Notes: a model not told the origin generated them from the sequence alone. A DNA stretch of 36,357 nucleotides from an uncultured Oceanospirillaceae bacterium (GCA_913057435.1 CAJXNY010000046.1:1-36357), one strand, 5' to 3'; numbered from the stretch's first letter, positions 15,414-24,193 are shown. A program made the numbers and translations.

Positions 15414-15655
15414 ACGAGCACCGACCCGCAGACTGGCCACCGGTTGCCCAGCGCTGCACCAACACAGCGGATATGTTCAGTGCCACGCCAGCGGCAGCCC
15501 AGCCGCTGCCAGCGTGCCCCAATGGCCATGGCCCGCTGGACTTTGTGGCCGATGGTTACGACACACAAGGCCATTGTGTGTATGCCGGTTGCCATCAGTG
15601 CCAGGCGCTGTACCAGACACGTAACGGAACCATAGAGAGGCAGATTAATGGATAA
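15395..15655 (+). CDS. Small zinc-ribbon-like protein
   Basis: 86 residues from the ATG at 15395, with AGGAGG eight bases upstream. It has CPNGHGPLDFVADGYDTQGHCVYAGCHQCQALYQT in the C-terminal half, four cysteines and two histidines that could hold one zinc ion. The N-terminal half is polar and low in complexity. Its start lies inside the ASCH gene's 3' end and its stop overlaps the next gene, so it is an integral part of the operon. The function is unknown. Confidence 0.65.
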   Translation: MQQHDLNEHRPADWPPVAQRCTNTADMFSATPAAAQPLPACPNGHGPLDFVADGYDTQGHCVYAGCHQCQALYQTRNGTIERQING

Positions 15656-16328
15656 GCGCGTACTCGATAAAATCAGAAAGTGTCTGGCCCTGAGCAAGTC
15701 AGATAACGCCAATGAAGCCGCCACCGCACTGCGTCAGGCTGAGGCGTTAATGAAGGCCCACGGCATCACCGATGCCGATCTGGAACTGAGCACCATCAGC
15801 CAGCATTCAGCGACCTGCAGTACAGCGGCAAAGCCTGCCCAGTATCTGGTTTCACTGGCAGCGGTGATCGGTGAGGCATTTGGCGTTACCCCGGTGCTGA
15901 CATCCACTTTCACCGGGAGCCGGGTTGAGTTCATCGGCCCAACACCACAGCCCGAGATCGCCAGCTATGCCTATGAGGTGCTTCGCAAACAGGTGGTTGA
16001 CGCCCGCACTGATCATATTAAAAGCCAGAATAAGCGACTGAAACGCAGCACCAAAACCCGCCGGGGTGACTTATTCGCAATGGCCTGGGTAAGTGCGGTT
16101 GACGATATGGTTAGTCAGTTTGCCCAGCCGCAGAGTGAAAAGGTGCAGGCGCTGGTGCAGCAGTACAAGGCTAAAACCTACGGCAAGCTGAGTGAAACCC
16201 AAGGTCGCGCAGCCAGATCCCAGCGCAGGGACCAGAGTTCAGCGCTGGCGGGGCTGATCGCCGGACGCAACGCCCAGCTGCACCAGGGCATGAACGCCAC
16301 CCAACGTGCGCAATTGGAGAAAAGATAA
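15648..16328 (+). CDS. DUF2786-domain protein
   Basis: 226 residues. Residues 1-40 (VLDKIRKCLALSKSDNANEAATALRQAEALMKAHGIT) are the DUF2786 signature, common in phage and plasmid accessory genes. A second domain follows (YLVSLAAVIGEAFGVTPV, VEFIGPTPQPEIASYAYEVLRKQVVDAR), usual in this architecture, and a basic C-terminus (GRAARSQRRDQSSALAGLIAGRNAQL) suggests nucleic-acid contact. No catalytic residues are apparent and the role is unknown. It is coupled to both neighbours by overlaps. Confidence 0.85.
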   Translation: MDKRVLDKIRKCLALSKSDNANEAATALRQAEALMKAHGITDADLELSTISQHSATCSTAAKPAQYLVSLAAVIGEAFGVTPVLTSTFTGSRVEFIGPTPQPEIASYAYEVLRKQVVDARTDHIKSQNKRLKRSTKTRRGDLFAMAWVSAVDDMVSQFAQPQSEKVQALVQQYKAKTYGKLSETQGRAARSQRRDQSSALAGLIAGRNAQLHQGMNATQRAQLEKR

Positions 16329-16765
16329 TGAACCGTGAAACCATCGCCGCCAACCTGCGAGAACGTGCCGATAAGCTGGCTCAGATACTGGAAAGCGGCA
16401 AGCCTGTTGAAGCCCTGGACATCGAGCTGCACAGCGCAATCGGCCATCTGGGTATCACTCTGGAAACCGCTAAAGCTGAAATCCAGACTCACTACTGCTT
16501 TGAACATATCTCTGATCTATTGCGCCTGCACCCGCATCACATTGATCAGTTCTGTGAAGAGCTGCCCGAGCTGATTCGTAATGCCAGCGAGATGATCAAC
16601 GCGCTGGCCTGTGCTTCCGAGCTGCTAACGGGTGATCGGCCTGATGATATCGACTACACAGCCGTGATCCCCCGTGTGAACTGGTACGCCGATGGCGTGG
16701 ATGAAGTCAACGCAGAGCTAAAAGCCGGTGGCGAACATCTGGGCAGCATTGCGCTTAACCGATAA
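16328..16765 (+). CDS. Hypothetical acidic phage protein
   Basis: 145 residues, mostly helical and acidic, with two aromatic/histidine clusters (HYCFEHISDLLRLHPHHIDQF; VIPRVNWYADGVDEV). No family was recognised. The ATG overlaps the stop of the DUF2786 gene, so it is expressed from the same operon. Confidence 0.65.
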   Translation: MNRETIAANLRERADKLAQILESGKPVEALDIELHSAIGHLGITLETAKAEIQTHYCFEHISDLLRLHPHHIDQFCEELPELIRNASEMINALACASELLTGDRPDDIDYTAVIPRVNWYADGVDEVNAELKAGGEHLGSIALNR

Positions 16766-16799
16766 ACTCTGTGTGATTATTGACCAGGGAGAGGGTTAG

Positions 16800-17204
16800 A
16801 TGACAACACTAACGGAAACCACAAGTACCACCAGTAAAAGTGGTCGTAAGTATGGACTGATTGCGCTGGGCACTCTAATTGCGCTGGCTGCATTGGGCAA
16901 GCTGGTTGCACCACCTGAGCCAGTTGAGAAAGCTATAGGTGACCTGGTAATAAACTATAAGCAGCAGAGCATCTATAACCCGGTAGCCTGTGACGCGAAA
17001 GAGATCGGCCCGGACTGGTTTGTACTTTGCCGCCAGAATACCGCAGCTACCATCGGCGGCTTGTACCATATAGCCCTGAGCGGCGAACAATACTATATCA
17101 CCCCCATAAATGGTAAGGCGCGACAGCATACCGAACGTGGTGGCCTGACTGTTTACGAGAAGCAGAAACGGTTTGATGTACCGGTGATATTGGCAGAGTA
17201 TTGA
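16800..17204 (+). CDS. Hypothetical single-pass membrane protein
   Basis: 134 residues. A Thr/Ser-rich basic N-terminus (residues 1-17) precedes one membrane segment (residues 18-36, YGLIALGTLIALAALGKLV), then a soluble beta-rich domain with two cysteines (C59, C72) that could form a disulphide in the periplasm. The positive N-terminus predicts an N-in orientation. GGGAGAGGG lies just upstream of the ATG. Its position before the endolysin region might suggest an envelope or exclusion role; this is only inference. Confidence 0.65.
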   Translation: MTTLTETTSTTSKSGRKYGLIALGTLIALAALGKLVAPPEPVEKAIGDLVINYKQQSIYNPVACDAKEIGPDWFVLCRQNTAATIGGLYHIALSGEQYYITPINGKARQHTERGGLTVYEKQKRFDVPVILAEY

Positions 17205-17356
17205 ACCTAAGCAGAGCAATTACCACGATGGTTTATTTCGTGCTGGCCTAGTAAAAGCCTTGAATACCTTGAGTGCTACCCTCATATCAATGCAGCGCTC
17301 GGTTAGCAGTATCAGCGAGCTTTTCTCAATTGGTTCAACTTGATAAGGCATTAAAA
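17205..17356 (+). other. Gene-free spacer
   Basis: About 150 bases without a convincing gene, terminator or strong promoter. A long upstream extension of the following frame exists but has no supporting start signal. Confidence 0.4.
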
Positions 17357-17689
17357 ATGACTAACGCACAAACAGTTATTCAGACCGCAGTAGACACCGC
17401 ATCAGATCTGCTCGATAAGGCATCTACTACAACAACTCGTTCAGGCCTCGTAGCTAACAGAGTGGCAAGTATGTTACATGCTGGAGTTGCTCCAGCTGTA
17501 GTTGCAGCGCAGCTATCTGCAGGCAGTGCCAATGGGCAGACTTATACTCCTGAACATGTACAGGGTATTGCTATGGTTCATCAGGATGCTAAAACAAAGG
17601 TGCCTGTCACCGCGAAACAGGCCAGAGCTCTAACTGCAGATCAGCAACAACATGGTTCAACACCTAATGCGGCATCTCAGGCAACATAA
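17357..17689 (+). CDS. Hypothetical Ala/Thr-rich protein
   Basis: 110 residues from the ATG at 17357, with AAGG about ten bases upstream. The sequence is rich in Ala, Thr, Val and Gln (VIQTAVDTASDLLDKASTTTTRSG; VAPAVVAAQLSAGSANGQTYT) and ends in a polar tail. Codon use is less GC-rich than in neighbouring genes, which hints at separate acquisition. A hairpin terminator follows 20 bases after the stop. No family was recognised. Confidence 0.55.
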   Translation: MTNAQTVIQTAVDTASDLLDKASTTTTRSGLVANRVASMLHAGVAPAVVAAQLSAGSANGQTYTPEHVQGIAMVHQDAKTKVPVTAKQARALTADQQQHGSTPNAASQAT

Positions 17690-17708
17690 TGAGTCGTATC
17701 TAATCAAG

Positions 17709-17738
17709 AAGACAAGCCCACCACTGTGAGCTTGTCTT
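17709..17738. terminator. Bidirectional intrinsic terminator
   Basis: AAGACAAGC (17709-17717) pairs with GCTTGTCTT (17730-17738) around a 12-base loop. It lies between two convergent genes and is followed by short T-rich runs on both strands. Confidence 0.65.
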
Positions 17739-17956
17739 TACTCCGCTAAGGCTGCAACAGTTGAATGCCATGGCTCTCCGTTACTACCCGTGGTTGTTTC
17801 CGTTCCTACGTGTAGTAACGTATAACCATGCTCACTCAGGTAGTGGTTTATTCCTTCTTCAAAGTTACTTGAATCTATCCAGTAATCACAATCTCGACAG
17901 TTTTCGCCGCTGTTCGAGTACAGAAAAACAACGTTTTCGGTTTGTTCTATATCCAT
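17738..17956 (-). CDS. Small acidic hypothetical protein
   Basis: 72 residues, beginning MDIEQTENVVFLYSNSGENC. It holds CRDCDYW, a two-cysteine pair that could bind metal with other residues, and is strongly acidic. It is the only leftward gene within the rightward block, and its AT-rich composition differs from neighbours, so it may be a small independently expressed insertion. AGGATTAGG lies upstream of the ATG. Confidence 0.5.
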   Translation of the reverse strand: MDIEQTENVVFLYSNSGENCRDCDYWIDSSNFEEGINHYLSEHGYTLLHVGTETTTGSNGEPWHSTVAALAE

Positions 17957-18063
17957 TAACCTAATCCTTTAGTGCGTATTTAATAATAGAGTTGGAACAT
18001 ACTACGCAATGGATAAAGCTTTCAACTCCCCCTGAATCCCTTCGGTGTCAACCAGCACCCCCG

Positions 18064-18081
18064 CCACCAGTAATCTGGTGG
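18064..18081 (+). promoter_or_regulatory. Hairpin over the endolysin ribosome-binding site
   Basis: CCACCAG (18064-18070), loop TAAT, and CTGGTGG (18075-18081) end one base before the ATG at 18083. The only ribosome-binding-like sequence (GGTGG) is in the 3' arm, so folding would hide it. This could delay endolysin translation. Confidence 0.55.
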
Positions 18082-18082
18082 T

Positions 18083-18595
18083 ATGACAAAAATCCAGCTT
18101 TCTAAAAACTTCTATCTCCACGAGTTCACCCGCTCCAGCATTGCTGCTAAGTACGGCATACCGGTGGTGGTTAAGCCCGACTCAGAGATATTCCATAACC
18201 TGCAGCGGCTTTGCCGTGAAGTACTGCAGCCCATCCGTGATGCACTGGGGCCGATTGATATCAGTTCTGGCTATCGCCCCCCGGCACTGAACAACCACCC
18301 CAGATTGCGCGGTAGCCGCACCTCTGCCCACCTGTACGGGCTGGCGGCTGATTTTACTGTGCGTGGTATGACTCCGCTTGAAGTCTGCCAGTGGCTGGAA
18401 CAATCCGGCCTGAAGTTTGACCAGTGCATCCATGAACATGGCCGCTGGGTGCATATCGGCTTGAAAGCCGACCCCGCCGAACAGCGCCAGCAGCTGTTAA
18501 CCGCCTGGAAACCAGAGAAGACCGCACAAACCCCACGCCCGAAAACCATCTATACACCGGGCCTTCACCGTATCGCCGATCTATTAAAGGACTGA
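18083..18595 (+). CDS. M15-family peptidase, probable endolysin
   Basis: 170 residues. The peptidase M15_3 fold is shown by LSKNFYLHEFTRSS at the start, SSGYRPPALN (residues 61-70), the zinc motif SAHLYGLAAD (H83, D90) and GRWVHIGL (H124), with E118 as probable general base. These enzymes cut D-Ala-containing peptides in peptidoglycan. No signal peptide is visible, so it needs a holin for export. Its location before the terminase genes matches the lysis position of Mu-like phages. A hairpin covers its ribosome-binding site. Confidence 0.88.
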   Translation: MTKIQLSKNFYLHEFTRSSIAAKYGIPVVVKPDSEIFHNLQRLCREVLQPIRDALGPIDISSGYRPPALNNHPRLRGSRTSAHLYGLAADFTVRGMTPLEVCQWLEQSGLKFDQCIHEHGRWVHIGLKADPAEQRQQLLTAWKPEKTAQTPRPKTIYTPGLHRIADLLKD

Positions 18596-18601
18596 CTGAC
18601 C

Positions 18602-19033
18602 ATGCCTGCTATTAACACCGACAAACCGCATATCGTTATCGATGACAAACCCACCGCCAGCCTGAGCACCAAGCACTTGGCCATGGTGCGGCGGGGCAAC
18701 GAAATTACCCGGCAGATGAAAGACCTTAAAGCCGAGCTGGATGGCATCAATACCACGCTGAAAAAGGACATCGGCCCCGGCCATACCCTGGTGCTGCCGA
18801 CAGAATGCCGCACCCCCATTGCTGAATCGGTCAGCCAATCTATTAAAGATTCAGCCGCGCTGAAAGCCCATCTGGGCACCCGCAAGTTTAACCGGCTGGT
18901 AGCGTGTACCGAGTCGTTTAAACCCACCGCTGAGCTATTGACGCTGGCACAGTCGGACGCTGCCGTTAATGCCTGTCTGGGGCAGCGCGTCAGCGTTGCG
19001 GTGAAGTACCTGGCCATTAACGCCAAGAAGTAA
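18602..19033 (+). CDS. Hypothetical phage protein
   Basis: 143 residues. A helical, coiled-coil-like segment (residues 28-60, MVRRGNEITRQMKDLKAELDGINTTLKKDIG) is followed by a region with KAHLGTRKFNRLVACTESFKPTAELLTLAQ. No family was confidently recognised. It lies between the endolysin and terminase genes, five bases after the former. Confidence 0.6.
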   Translation: MPAINTDKPHIVIDDKPTASLSTKHLAMVRRGNEITRQMKDLKAELDGINTTLKKDIGPGHTLVLPTECRTPIAESVSQSIKDSAALKAHLGTRKFNRLVACTESFKPTAELLTLAQSDAAVNACLGQRVSVAVKYLAINAKK

Positions 19034-19045
19034 GGAGTACACAGG

Positions 19046-19444
19046 ATGAGTGGCCAGAATCAGGGAATGGATTCCTCACTGCTGGTAATGCTGGGCGAGA
19101 TCAGGGGCGAATTATCGGGTATTCGTAGCCAGATCGCTGAATCTAACGTTGCAACCAATCGCCGTATTGATGATCTGAGTGAAACCGTGCGCGGGCAAAC
19201 GGACTCACTAAACCAGCGGTTGGATGATCACCAGCAGATTACCGATGGACGCCTGGGTGGGCTGGAAAGCCGGGTGCAGGGGTTAGAAGCGACAATGAAG
19301 GGGCTAAAAGATAATTCTCATACCCATACTGTAGAAAGCGGCGGCCTGATTAACGGCGATCGCAAAGCCGCTGCTGTAGCCGGTGGTGGTGTATCGGCAC
19401 TGGTGGCCAGCGCTGTAGAGATCATTCGTCAGGTGTCTGGCTGA
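19046..19444 (+). CDS. Coiled-coil protein with C-terminal hydrophobic segment
   Basis: 132 residues. A long amphipathic helix (residues 10-90, with IRGELSGIRSQIAESNVATNRRIDDL and LGGLESRVQGLEATMKGLKD) precedes a His-containing linker and a small-residue hydrophobic stretch (AAAVAGGGVSALVASAVEII) that may enter the membrane. In Mu-like genomes this slot often holds DUF2730-type or lysis-accessory proteins. A holin- or spanin-like role is possible but not shown. The stop overlaps the DUF1804 gene. Confidence 0.6.
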   Translation: MSGQNQGMDSSLLVMLGEIRGELSGIRSQIAESNVATNRRIDDLSETVRGQTDSLNQRLDDHQQITDGRLGGLESRVQGLEATMKGLKDNSHTHTVESGGLINGDRKAAAVAGGGVSALVASAVEIIRQVSG

Positions 19445-19944
19445 TGGCCTATAGCCCCGAAGTACGGCAGGCGGTGCGGACAACCTATTTAAAAGGGTTG
19501 CCCCTGAAAGCTGCAGCCGAAGCCAATAGCGTGCCTTACGAAACCGCCCGCAGCTGGAAGCGCAAAGCTGAACTGGCCGGTGATAACTGGGATAACGCCC
19601 GTGCCGCGACCCGGTTATCACAAGGCAGCGTGCAGGAACTGACAGCCTCGATCATTGAAGACTTTGTGCATCTGTTCCAGAGCACGATGGATGAGGTGAA
19701 GCACGCTGAAGGCTTAAAGCCACTGCAGAAAGCGGAGGTGATCAGCAGGCTGTCTGATGCGTACACCAAAACAGTGAAAGCGGCGGGCGATAGCAGCCCG
19801 GAACTGTCCCGCCTGTCGGTTGCAATGGATGTACTGAAGCTGCAGGCCGACTTTATCCGCACCAACTACCCGCAACATCTGGATGCCTTTATGGAGCTGC
19901 TGGGGCCGTTTGGTGAGGTGGTATCACGGGAGTATAAAACGTGA
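19444..19944 (+). CDS. Small terminase-like protein (DUF1804, Mu gp27-like)
   Basis: 166 residues. The N-terminal HTH (YSPEVRQAVRTTYLKGLPLKAAAEANSVPYETARSWKRKAE) and the helical body (VISRLSDAYTKTVKAAGDSSPELSRLSVAMDVLKLQADFI) match DUF1804 of Mu-like phages. The HTH and its position directly before the large terminase point to a small-subunit role in recognising phage DNA for packaging. It overlaps the large subunit by four bases. Confidence 0.85.
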   Translation: MAYSPEVRQAVRTTYLKGLPLKAAAEANSVPYETARSWKRKAELAGDNWDNARAATRLSQGSVQELTASIIEDFVHLFQSTMDEVKHAEGLKPLQKAEVISRLSDAYTKTVKAAGDSSPELSRLSVAMDVLKLQADFIRTNYPQHLDAFMELLGPFGEVVSREYKT

Positions 19945-21557
19945 GTGTTGGCAAGCTCAGCCGCAAAGACTTCCTCAAGGAACTGGCCGAGTTTGAAGAC
20001 GCGATGCGCCTGCAGATTGAGGCAGAGTGTGAAGACTTCAGCACTGATCCTGATGAAGCGAAAAAACGCCGGGCACGCGCCCCGGCTGATTTTCGTTACT
20101 TCGCCCAGACGTACTTTCCCCACTATGTGAAAGGCGATAGTTCAGCCTTTCACGACTACGCCTTTGAGCGTTTCCCCACCTGCATTGATGATCACAGCAA
20201 GGGCTACAAAGAAGGGCTGGCCGCACCCCGTGGTGAGGCCAAATCCACCATCGTGACACAGCTGCTGTCGCTCTGGTGTGTGCTAACTGAACGTAAGTGG
20301 TTCATCGGCATCATCATGGACAGCATGGACCAGGCGGAACAGATGCTGGCCGCCATCAAAGTGGAGCTGGAAAGCAATCCACGGCTGGCCACAGACTTTC
20401 CTGATGCCGTCGGTGCCGGGCGGATCTGGCAGGTGGGCGAGCTGGTGACGGCTAATAACCGCAAGATCAAAGCCGCAGGTGCCGGTAAAAAACTGCGTGG
20501 CTGGCGCTTCGGCCCCCATCGTCCCGATCTGATTCTGCTGGATGATATCGAGAACGACGAGAACGTCCGCAAGAAGGAACAGCGGGATAAGCTGCAGGCC
20601 TGGTTACAGAAAGCGGTACTCAAACTGGGGCCACCCGATGGCACCATGGATGTGTTCTTTATCGGCACCATTCTGCACTACGACTCAGTACTGAACCGTA
20701 TTCTGAAGTCGCCCACCTGGCATTGCCGCACCTATCAGGCCATTTTGCACTGGCCGGATCGAATGGATCTCTGGCAGAAGTGGGAAGAGATCCTGTTCAA
20801 TCAGGGCGAAGACGCCGCAGACCGATATTATTACCGCCAGCGTAAAAGTATGGATGCCGGGTCTGTCGTCAGCTGGCCCACCGTGCGCCCGTTGCTGATG
20901 CTGATGAAGGTGCGGGCGGAAGATCACCACGCCTTTAACTGCGAGATGCAGAACGACCCCAGTAACAACGAACATGCACCGTTTAAAGATATGGTGTTCT
21001 GGGTGCAGCCATCCCGTGATTGGGTGTTCTATGGCGCGGTTGATCCCTCGCTGGGCAAGAACAACAAAAGCCGCGACCCATCCGCCATTCTGGTGGGCGG
21101 GCTTGATCGTAATAGTGGCGTGTTGGATGTGGTAGAGGCGGATATCTGCCGCCGCCTGCCCGATAAAATTATCAGCGATACCATCCGCTACCAGCGTGAA
21201 TACCACTGTCAGGTATGGGCCTTTGAAACCGTACAGTTTCAGGAGTTTTTACGCACAGAACTGGTCAAGCGCAGCGCCATTGAAGGCTGCCCGGTGCCTG
21301 CCCGCGCTGTTACTCCCTCCACTGATAAAAATCTGCGCATCGAATCCCTGCAGCCCCATGTCGTTAATGGCCTGATTCGACTGCATCACAACCATTCTGT
21401 GTTACGTGAACAGCTGGGGTTCTGGCCCGAAGCGGACCACGACGATGGCCCCGACGCATTGCATATGCTCTGGATGGTGGCCATTAGTGGCGCTGCCGGT
21501 GTGCCTGTTGTACGCGCTGCCCGTAATCGTTTCCGCCAGTCATTCCGAGGTTACTGA
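19941..21557 (+). CDS. Large terminase subunit (Mu gp28-like)
   Basis: 538 residues; packaging motor with nuclease. The ATPase Walker A-like segment is APRGEAKST (residues 95-103) and Walker B is LILLDDIE (197-204). The nuclease domain begins near FYGAVDPSLGKNNKSRDPSAI, with a conserved Asp in the VDPSLG strand and further acidic residues near the end (ADHDDGPDALHML). The length is normal for Mu-like terminases. The next gene starts two bases after the stop. Confidence 0.92.
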   Translation: MSVGKLSRKDFLKELAEFEDAMRLQIEAECEDFSTDPDEAKKRRARAPADFRYFAQTYFPHYVKGDSSAFHDYAFERFPTCIDDHSKGYKEGLAAPRGEAKSTIVTQLLSLWCVLTERKWFIGIIMDSMDQAEQMLAAIKVELESNPRLATDFPDAVGAGRIWQVGELVTANNRKIKAAGAGKKLRGWRFGPHRPDLILLDDIENDENVRKKEQRDKLQAWLQKAVLKLGPPDGTMDVFFIGTILHYDSVLNRILKSPTWHCRTYQAILHWPDRMDLWQKWEEILFNQGEDAADRYYYRQRKSMDAGSVVSWPTVRPLLMLMKVRAEDHHAFNCEMQNDPSNNEHAPFKDMVFWVQPSRDWVFYGAVDPSLGKNNKSRDPSAILVGGLDRNSGVLDVVEADICRRLPDKIISDTIRYQREYHCQVWAFETVQFQEFLRTELVKRSAIEGCPVPARAVTPSTDKNLRIESLQPHVVNGLIRLHHNHSVLREQLGFWPEADHDDGPDALHMLWMVAISGAAGVPVVRAARNRFRQSFRGY

Positions 21558-21558
21558 T

Positions 21559-23055
21559 ATGAACTCAAAAGATATTCAACGGCTGGCGCGCAAAGTCTCC
21601 ACCGGCGCGATCGCCAGCCGCCACAACGACCCGGCGTTTTATTCCGGTCTGTCGGTGTTACCTAATCCAGACCCGATTCTGCGGGCGATGGGCAAGGCTG
21701 ATGAAACCTACGCCGCAATCATGGCCGACCCCCACGTTATCGGTGAGTTGCGTTCGTTGCGTTCAGGTTTACTGGCGTATCAGTTGCGGGCCGTTGCCAA
21801 CACCGATGCACCGGATACGCCGGTGCAACAGCAGGCACTGGAGCTGTGCCAGTCCATCCTGAAACGCCGTCCCGCCCCAGGTGTTACCTGGAAGGACCGT
21901 ACATGGACGATGGCCGAAGCTATCTTGCGCGGTATCCGGGTGCATGAAGTGATCTGGCAGCTGGACGGCGGGCAACTGTTGCCGGTTCAGCTGCTGGATC
22001 GGCCCAATCGGCGTTTTCGCTTTGACCACGAAAACCAGCTGCGCCTGCTGACCAAAGCACAACCGATCGAAGGCGAGGAAACCGAGGATTACAAGTTTCT
22101 GGTGTCCCGTCACATGGCCAGCACAGATAACCCCTATGGTCAGGCGCTGCTGTCATCCTGTTTCTGGCCGTACACTTTCAAGCATGGCGGCTTCAAACTG
22201 TTCTATCAGTTCTGCGAACGCTACGGCCTGCCATGGCCGGTGGGTAAGTACCCTGCGGGCACGCCGGTTAATGAGCAGAACGAGCTGCTGGACGCGCTGC
22301 TGAATATGCTGGAGGCCGGTGCCGCCGCAATCCCCGAAGGTAACCAGATTGATCTGATGACGGTAAACCACTCTGGCGAGCTGGTGCAGGAATCTCTGAT
22401 ACACCTGTGCAACCGTGAAATGTCCAAGGCGCTGACCAGCCAGACACTATCAACTGAGATGCGTCAGGTGGGCTCTAATGCTGCCAGTAAAACCCACCGC
22501 GAACGGGAGCAAGGCGTACAGGAAGCCGACCGGGCCATTATCGAAAGTACCCTGAATGAACTGTTCGCCGATGCGGTGCAGTTCAACTTCGGCGACGATG
22601 TAATCCCGCCGTTGTGCCAGCTGTTTAAAGAAGAAAAGAAGGCCACCAAAGAGCGGGCCGAGATCTGGAAAACAGCCGCCGAAATTGGCAACCCATCGCG
22701 TGAGGCTTTCCACAATGAAATGGGAATTCCGCAAGCAAAAGATGACAACGACCGCCTGCAGCTTCAGCCGCAACAGCCAGCCAGTTTTAGCACCGCTCAG
22801 CCGTCGCTGACTTTCGCCAGCAGCGACCCAACCCTGACCGATCAGGCAGCCCAGCAAGCCGATACAGCCATTGAAGCAGACCTGCTGCAGCCGGTGTTGG
22901 CCCATCTCACTGAATACGAGCGTCAGGGCAAAAGCCTGCAGCAGTTTCTGGATGATCTGCCACAGCTGTTTAACGCACTGGACAGCACCGAGCTGATCGA
23001 ACTGAACCAGCTGGCAATCCGCACAGCACTGGCCGAGGGTATCGCCAGTGCCTGA
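21559..23055 (+). CDS. Portal protein (Mu gp29-like, DUF935)
   Basis: 498 residues from the ATG at 21559; the longer frame overlaps the terminase. The family pattern is clear: DPHVIGELRSLRSGLLAYQLR, MAEAILRGIRVHEVIWQ, NPYGQALLSSCFWPYTFKHGGF, FCERYGLPWPVGKYPAGT, and LSTEMRQVGSNAASKTHREREQ. The portal ring sits at the head vertex and is the packaging and ejection channel. The C-terminal 100 residues are Gln-rich, as is usual. It overlaps the MuF gene by eight bases. Confidence 0.92.
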   Translation: MNSKDIQRLARKVSTGAIASRHNDPAFYSGLSVLPNPDPILRAMGKADETYAAIMADPHVIGELRSLRSGLLAYQLRAVANTDAPDTPVQQQALELCQSILKRRPAPGVTWKDRTWTMAEAILRGIRVHEVIWQLDGGQLLPVQLLDRPNRRFRFDHENQLRLLTKAQPIEGEETEDYKFLVSRHMASTDNPYGQALLSSCFWPYTFKHGGFKLFYQFCERYGLPWPVGKYPAGTPVNEQNELLDALLNMLEAGAAAIPEGNQIDLMTVNHSGELVQESLIHLCNREMSKALTSQTLSTEMRQVGSNAASKTHREREQGVQEADRAIIESTLNELFADAVQFNFGDDVIPPLCQLFKEEKKATKERAEIWKTAAEIGNPSREAFHNEMGIPQAKDDNDRLQLQPQQPASFSTAQPSLTFASSDPTLTDQAAQQADTAIEADLLQPVLAHLTEYERQGKSLQQFLDDLPQLFNALDSTELIELNQLAIRTALAEGIASA

Positions 23056-24193
23056 TCTGCAGTTCAAAGGGCTACCCGCAGCAGAAGCGATCGCCAATCT
23101 GCAGCAGAAAACCGATATCACCACAGAGCGCTGGGATCAGATGCTGGGGCCTGCCCATGCCAAGGCATTTACCGTGGCTGGCGCGACTAAAACGGATCTA
23201 CTGGCCGACCTGCACACGGCTGTCAGTAAGGCACTGGAGAATGGCGAATCTATCAGCCAGTTTCGCGCCCGCTTCGATGAAGCCGTGCAGCAGCATGGCT
23301 GGAGCTACAACGGCAAACGCGGCTGGCGCACCCGTGTTATCTACGATACCAACCTGCGTAGCGCCCACATGGCTGGCCGCTGGCAGCAGATAGAACACAC
23401 CCGAAAAGCACGGCCATATCTGGTGTACATGACCGTGGGTGATTCCAACGTGCGGCCAAAGCACAGCAAATGGCGTCGTATCGCGCTGCCGATTGATGAC
23501 CCGTTCTGGAACTCACACTACCCGCCGAATGGCTGGGGCTGTCGTTGCTACATCATCACCGCTACAACAGCACAGCTGCAGCGGATGGGTATCGACGTTG
23601 CGGAAAGCCCAAAGATAGAACGAACCGAACGGGTGAACGCAGATACGGGCGAGATATACGGCAAGGTGCCAGAGGGCATTGATACCGGCTGGGACTACAA
23701 CGTCGGTAAAGCATGGATCGGCCCGGAACAGGCACTGGGCCAGAAATACGCTCAGCTGGCCAACCGCCTGCCAGAAATGCCCGACCCGGCGGACACGCCA
23801 CCCGCAGCAACCCAACTCAGCTGGCAATCATGGCTACAGCAACTGGACGCAGCGCCCACAAAACTAGGCTATGCCCACGCGCTTGGCCAGATCCCGTTAA
23901 GCAGTGCCCGAACCTTGCAGCTGCAAAATACCGCCATTCTCACCAGTGGAAAAACCGCCAGCACCATACCCGCCAAACTACGCCCGGAACTGACCGACCT
24001 GATCCGCCAGGCCAAAGCCATCCTCAAACGCGATAACGGCCAGCTTGTATACGTACTCGGCAAAGCAGGCCCAGCCAGCCGCAACGTCGCCATCCTCAAC
24101 CCCGGCCCAGACGGCAACCACCTGCAGGAGATAAAGAAAGTCAGCACAGCATCATTGAAAAAAGGCCACACACTCATCACCGGCAAGCTCTAA
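23048..24193 (+). CDS. MuF-like minor head protein with extra C-terminal domain
   Basis: 381 residues. The MuF signature is VGDSNVRPKHSKW (residues 130-142) followed by HYPPNGWGCRC (157-167), with IYDTNLRSAHMAGRW before it. MuF proteins bind the portal and enter the head during assembly. After residue 225 the chain continues with about 155 residues not needed by the MuF core, ending in LIRQAKAILKRDNGQLVYVLGKAG and NVAILNP. Such tails often carry small nuclease or toxin domains delivered with DNA, but no catalytic set was identified here. Confidence 0.88.
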   Translation: MPDLQFKGLPAAEAIANLQQKTDITTERWDQMLGPAHAKAFTVAGATKTDLLADLHTAVSKALENGESISQFRARFDEAVQQHGWSYNGKRGWRTRVIYDTNLRSAHMAGRWQQIEHTRKARPYLVYMTVGDSNVRPKHSKWRRIALPIDDPFWNSHYPPNGWGCRCYIITATTAQLQRMGIDVAESPKIERTERVNADTGEIYGKVPEGIDTGWDYNVGKAWIGPEQALGQKYAQLANRLPEMPDPADTPPAATQLSWQSWLQQLDAAPTKLGYAHALGQIPLSSARTLQLQNTAILTSGKTASTIPAKLRPELTDLIRQAKAILKRDNGQLVYVLGKAGPASRNVAILNPGPDGNHLQEIKKVSTASLKKGHTLITGKL

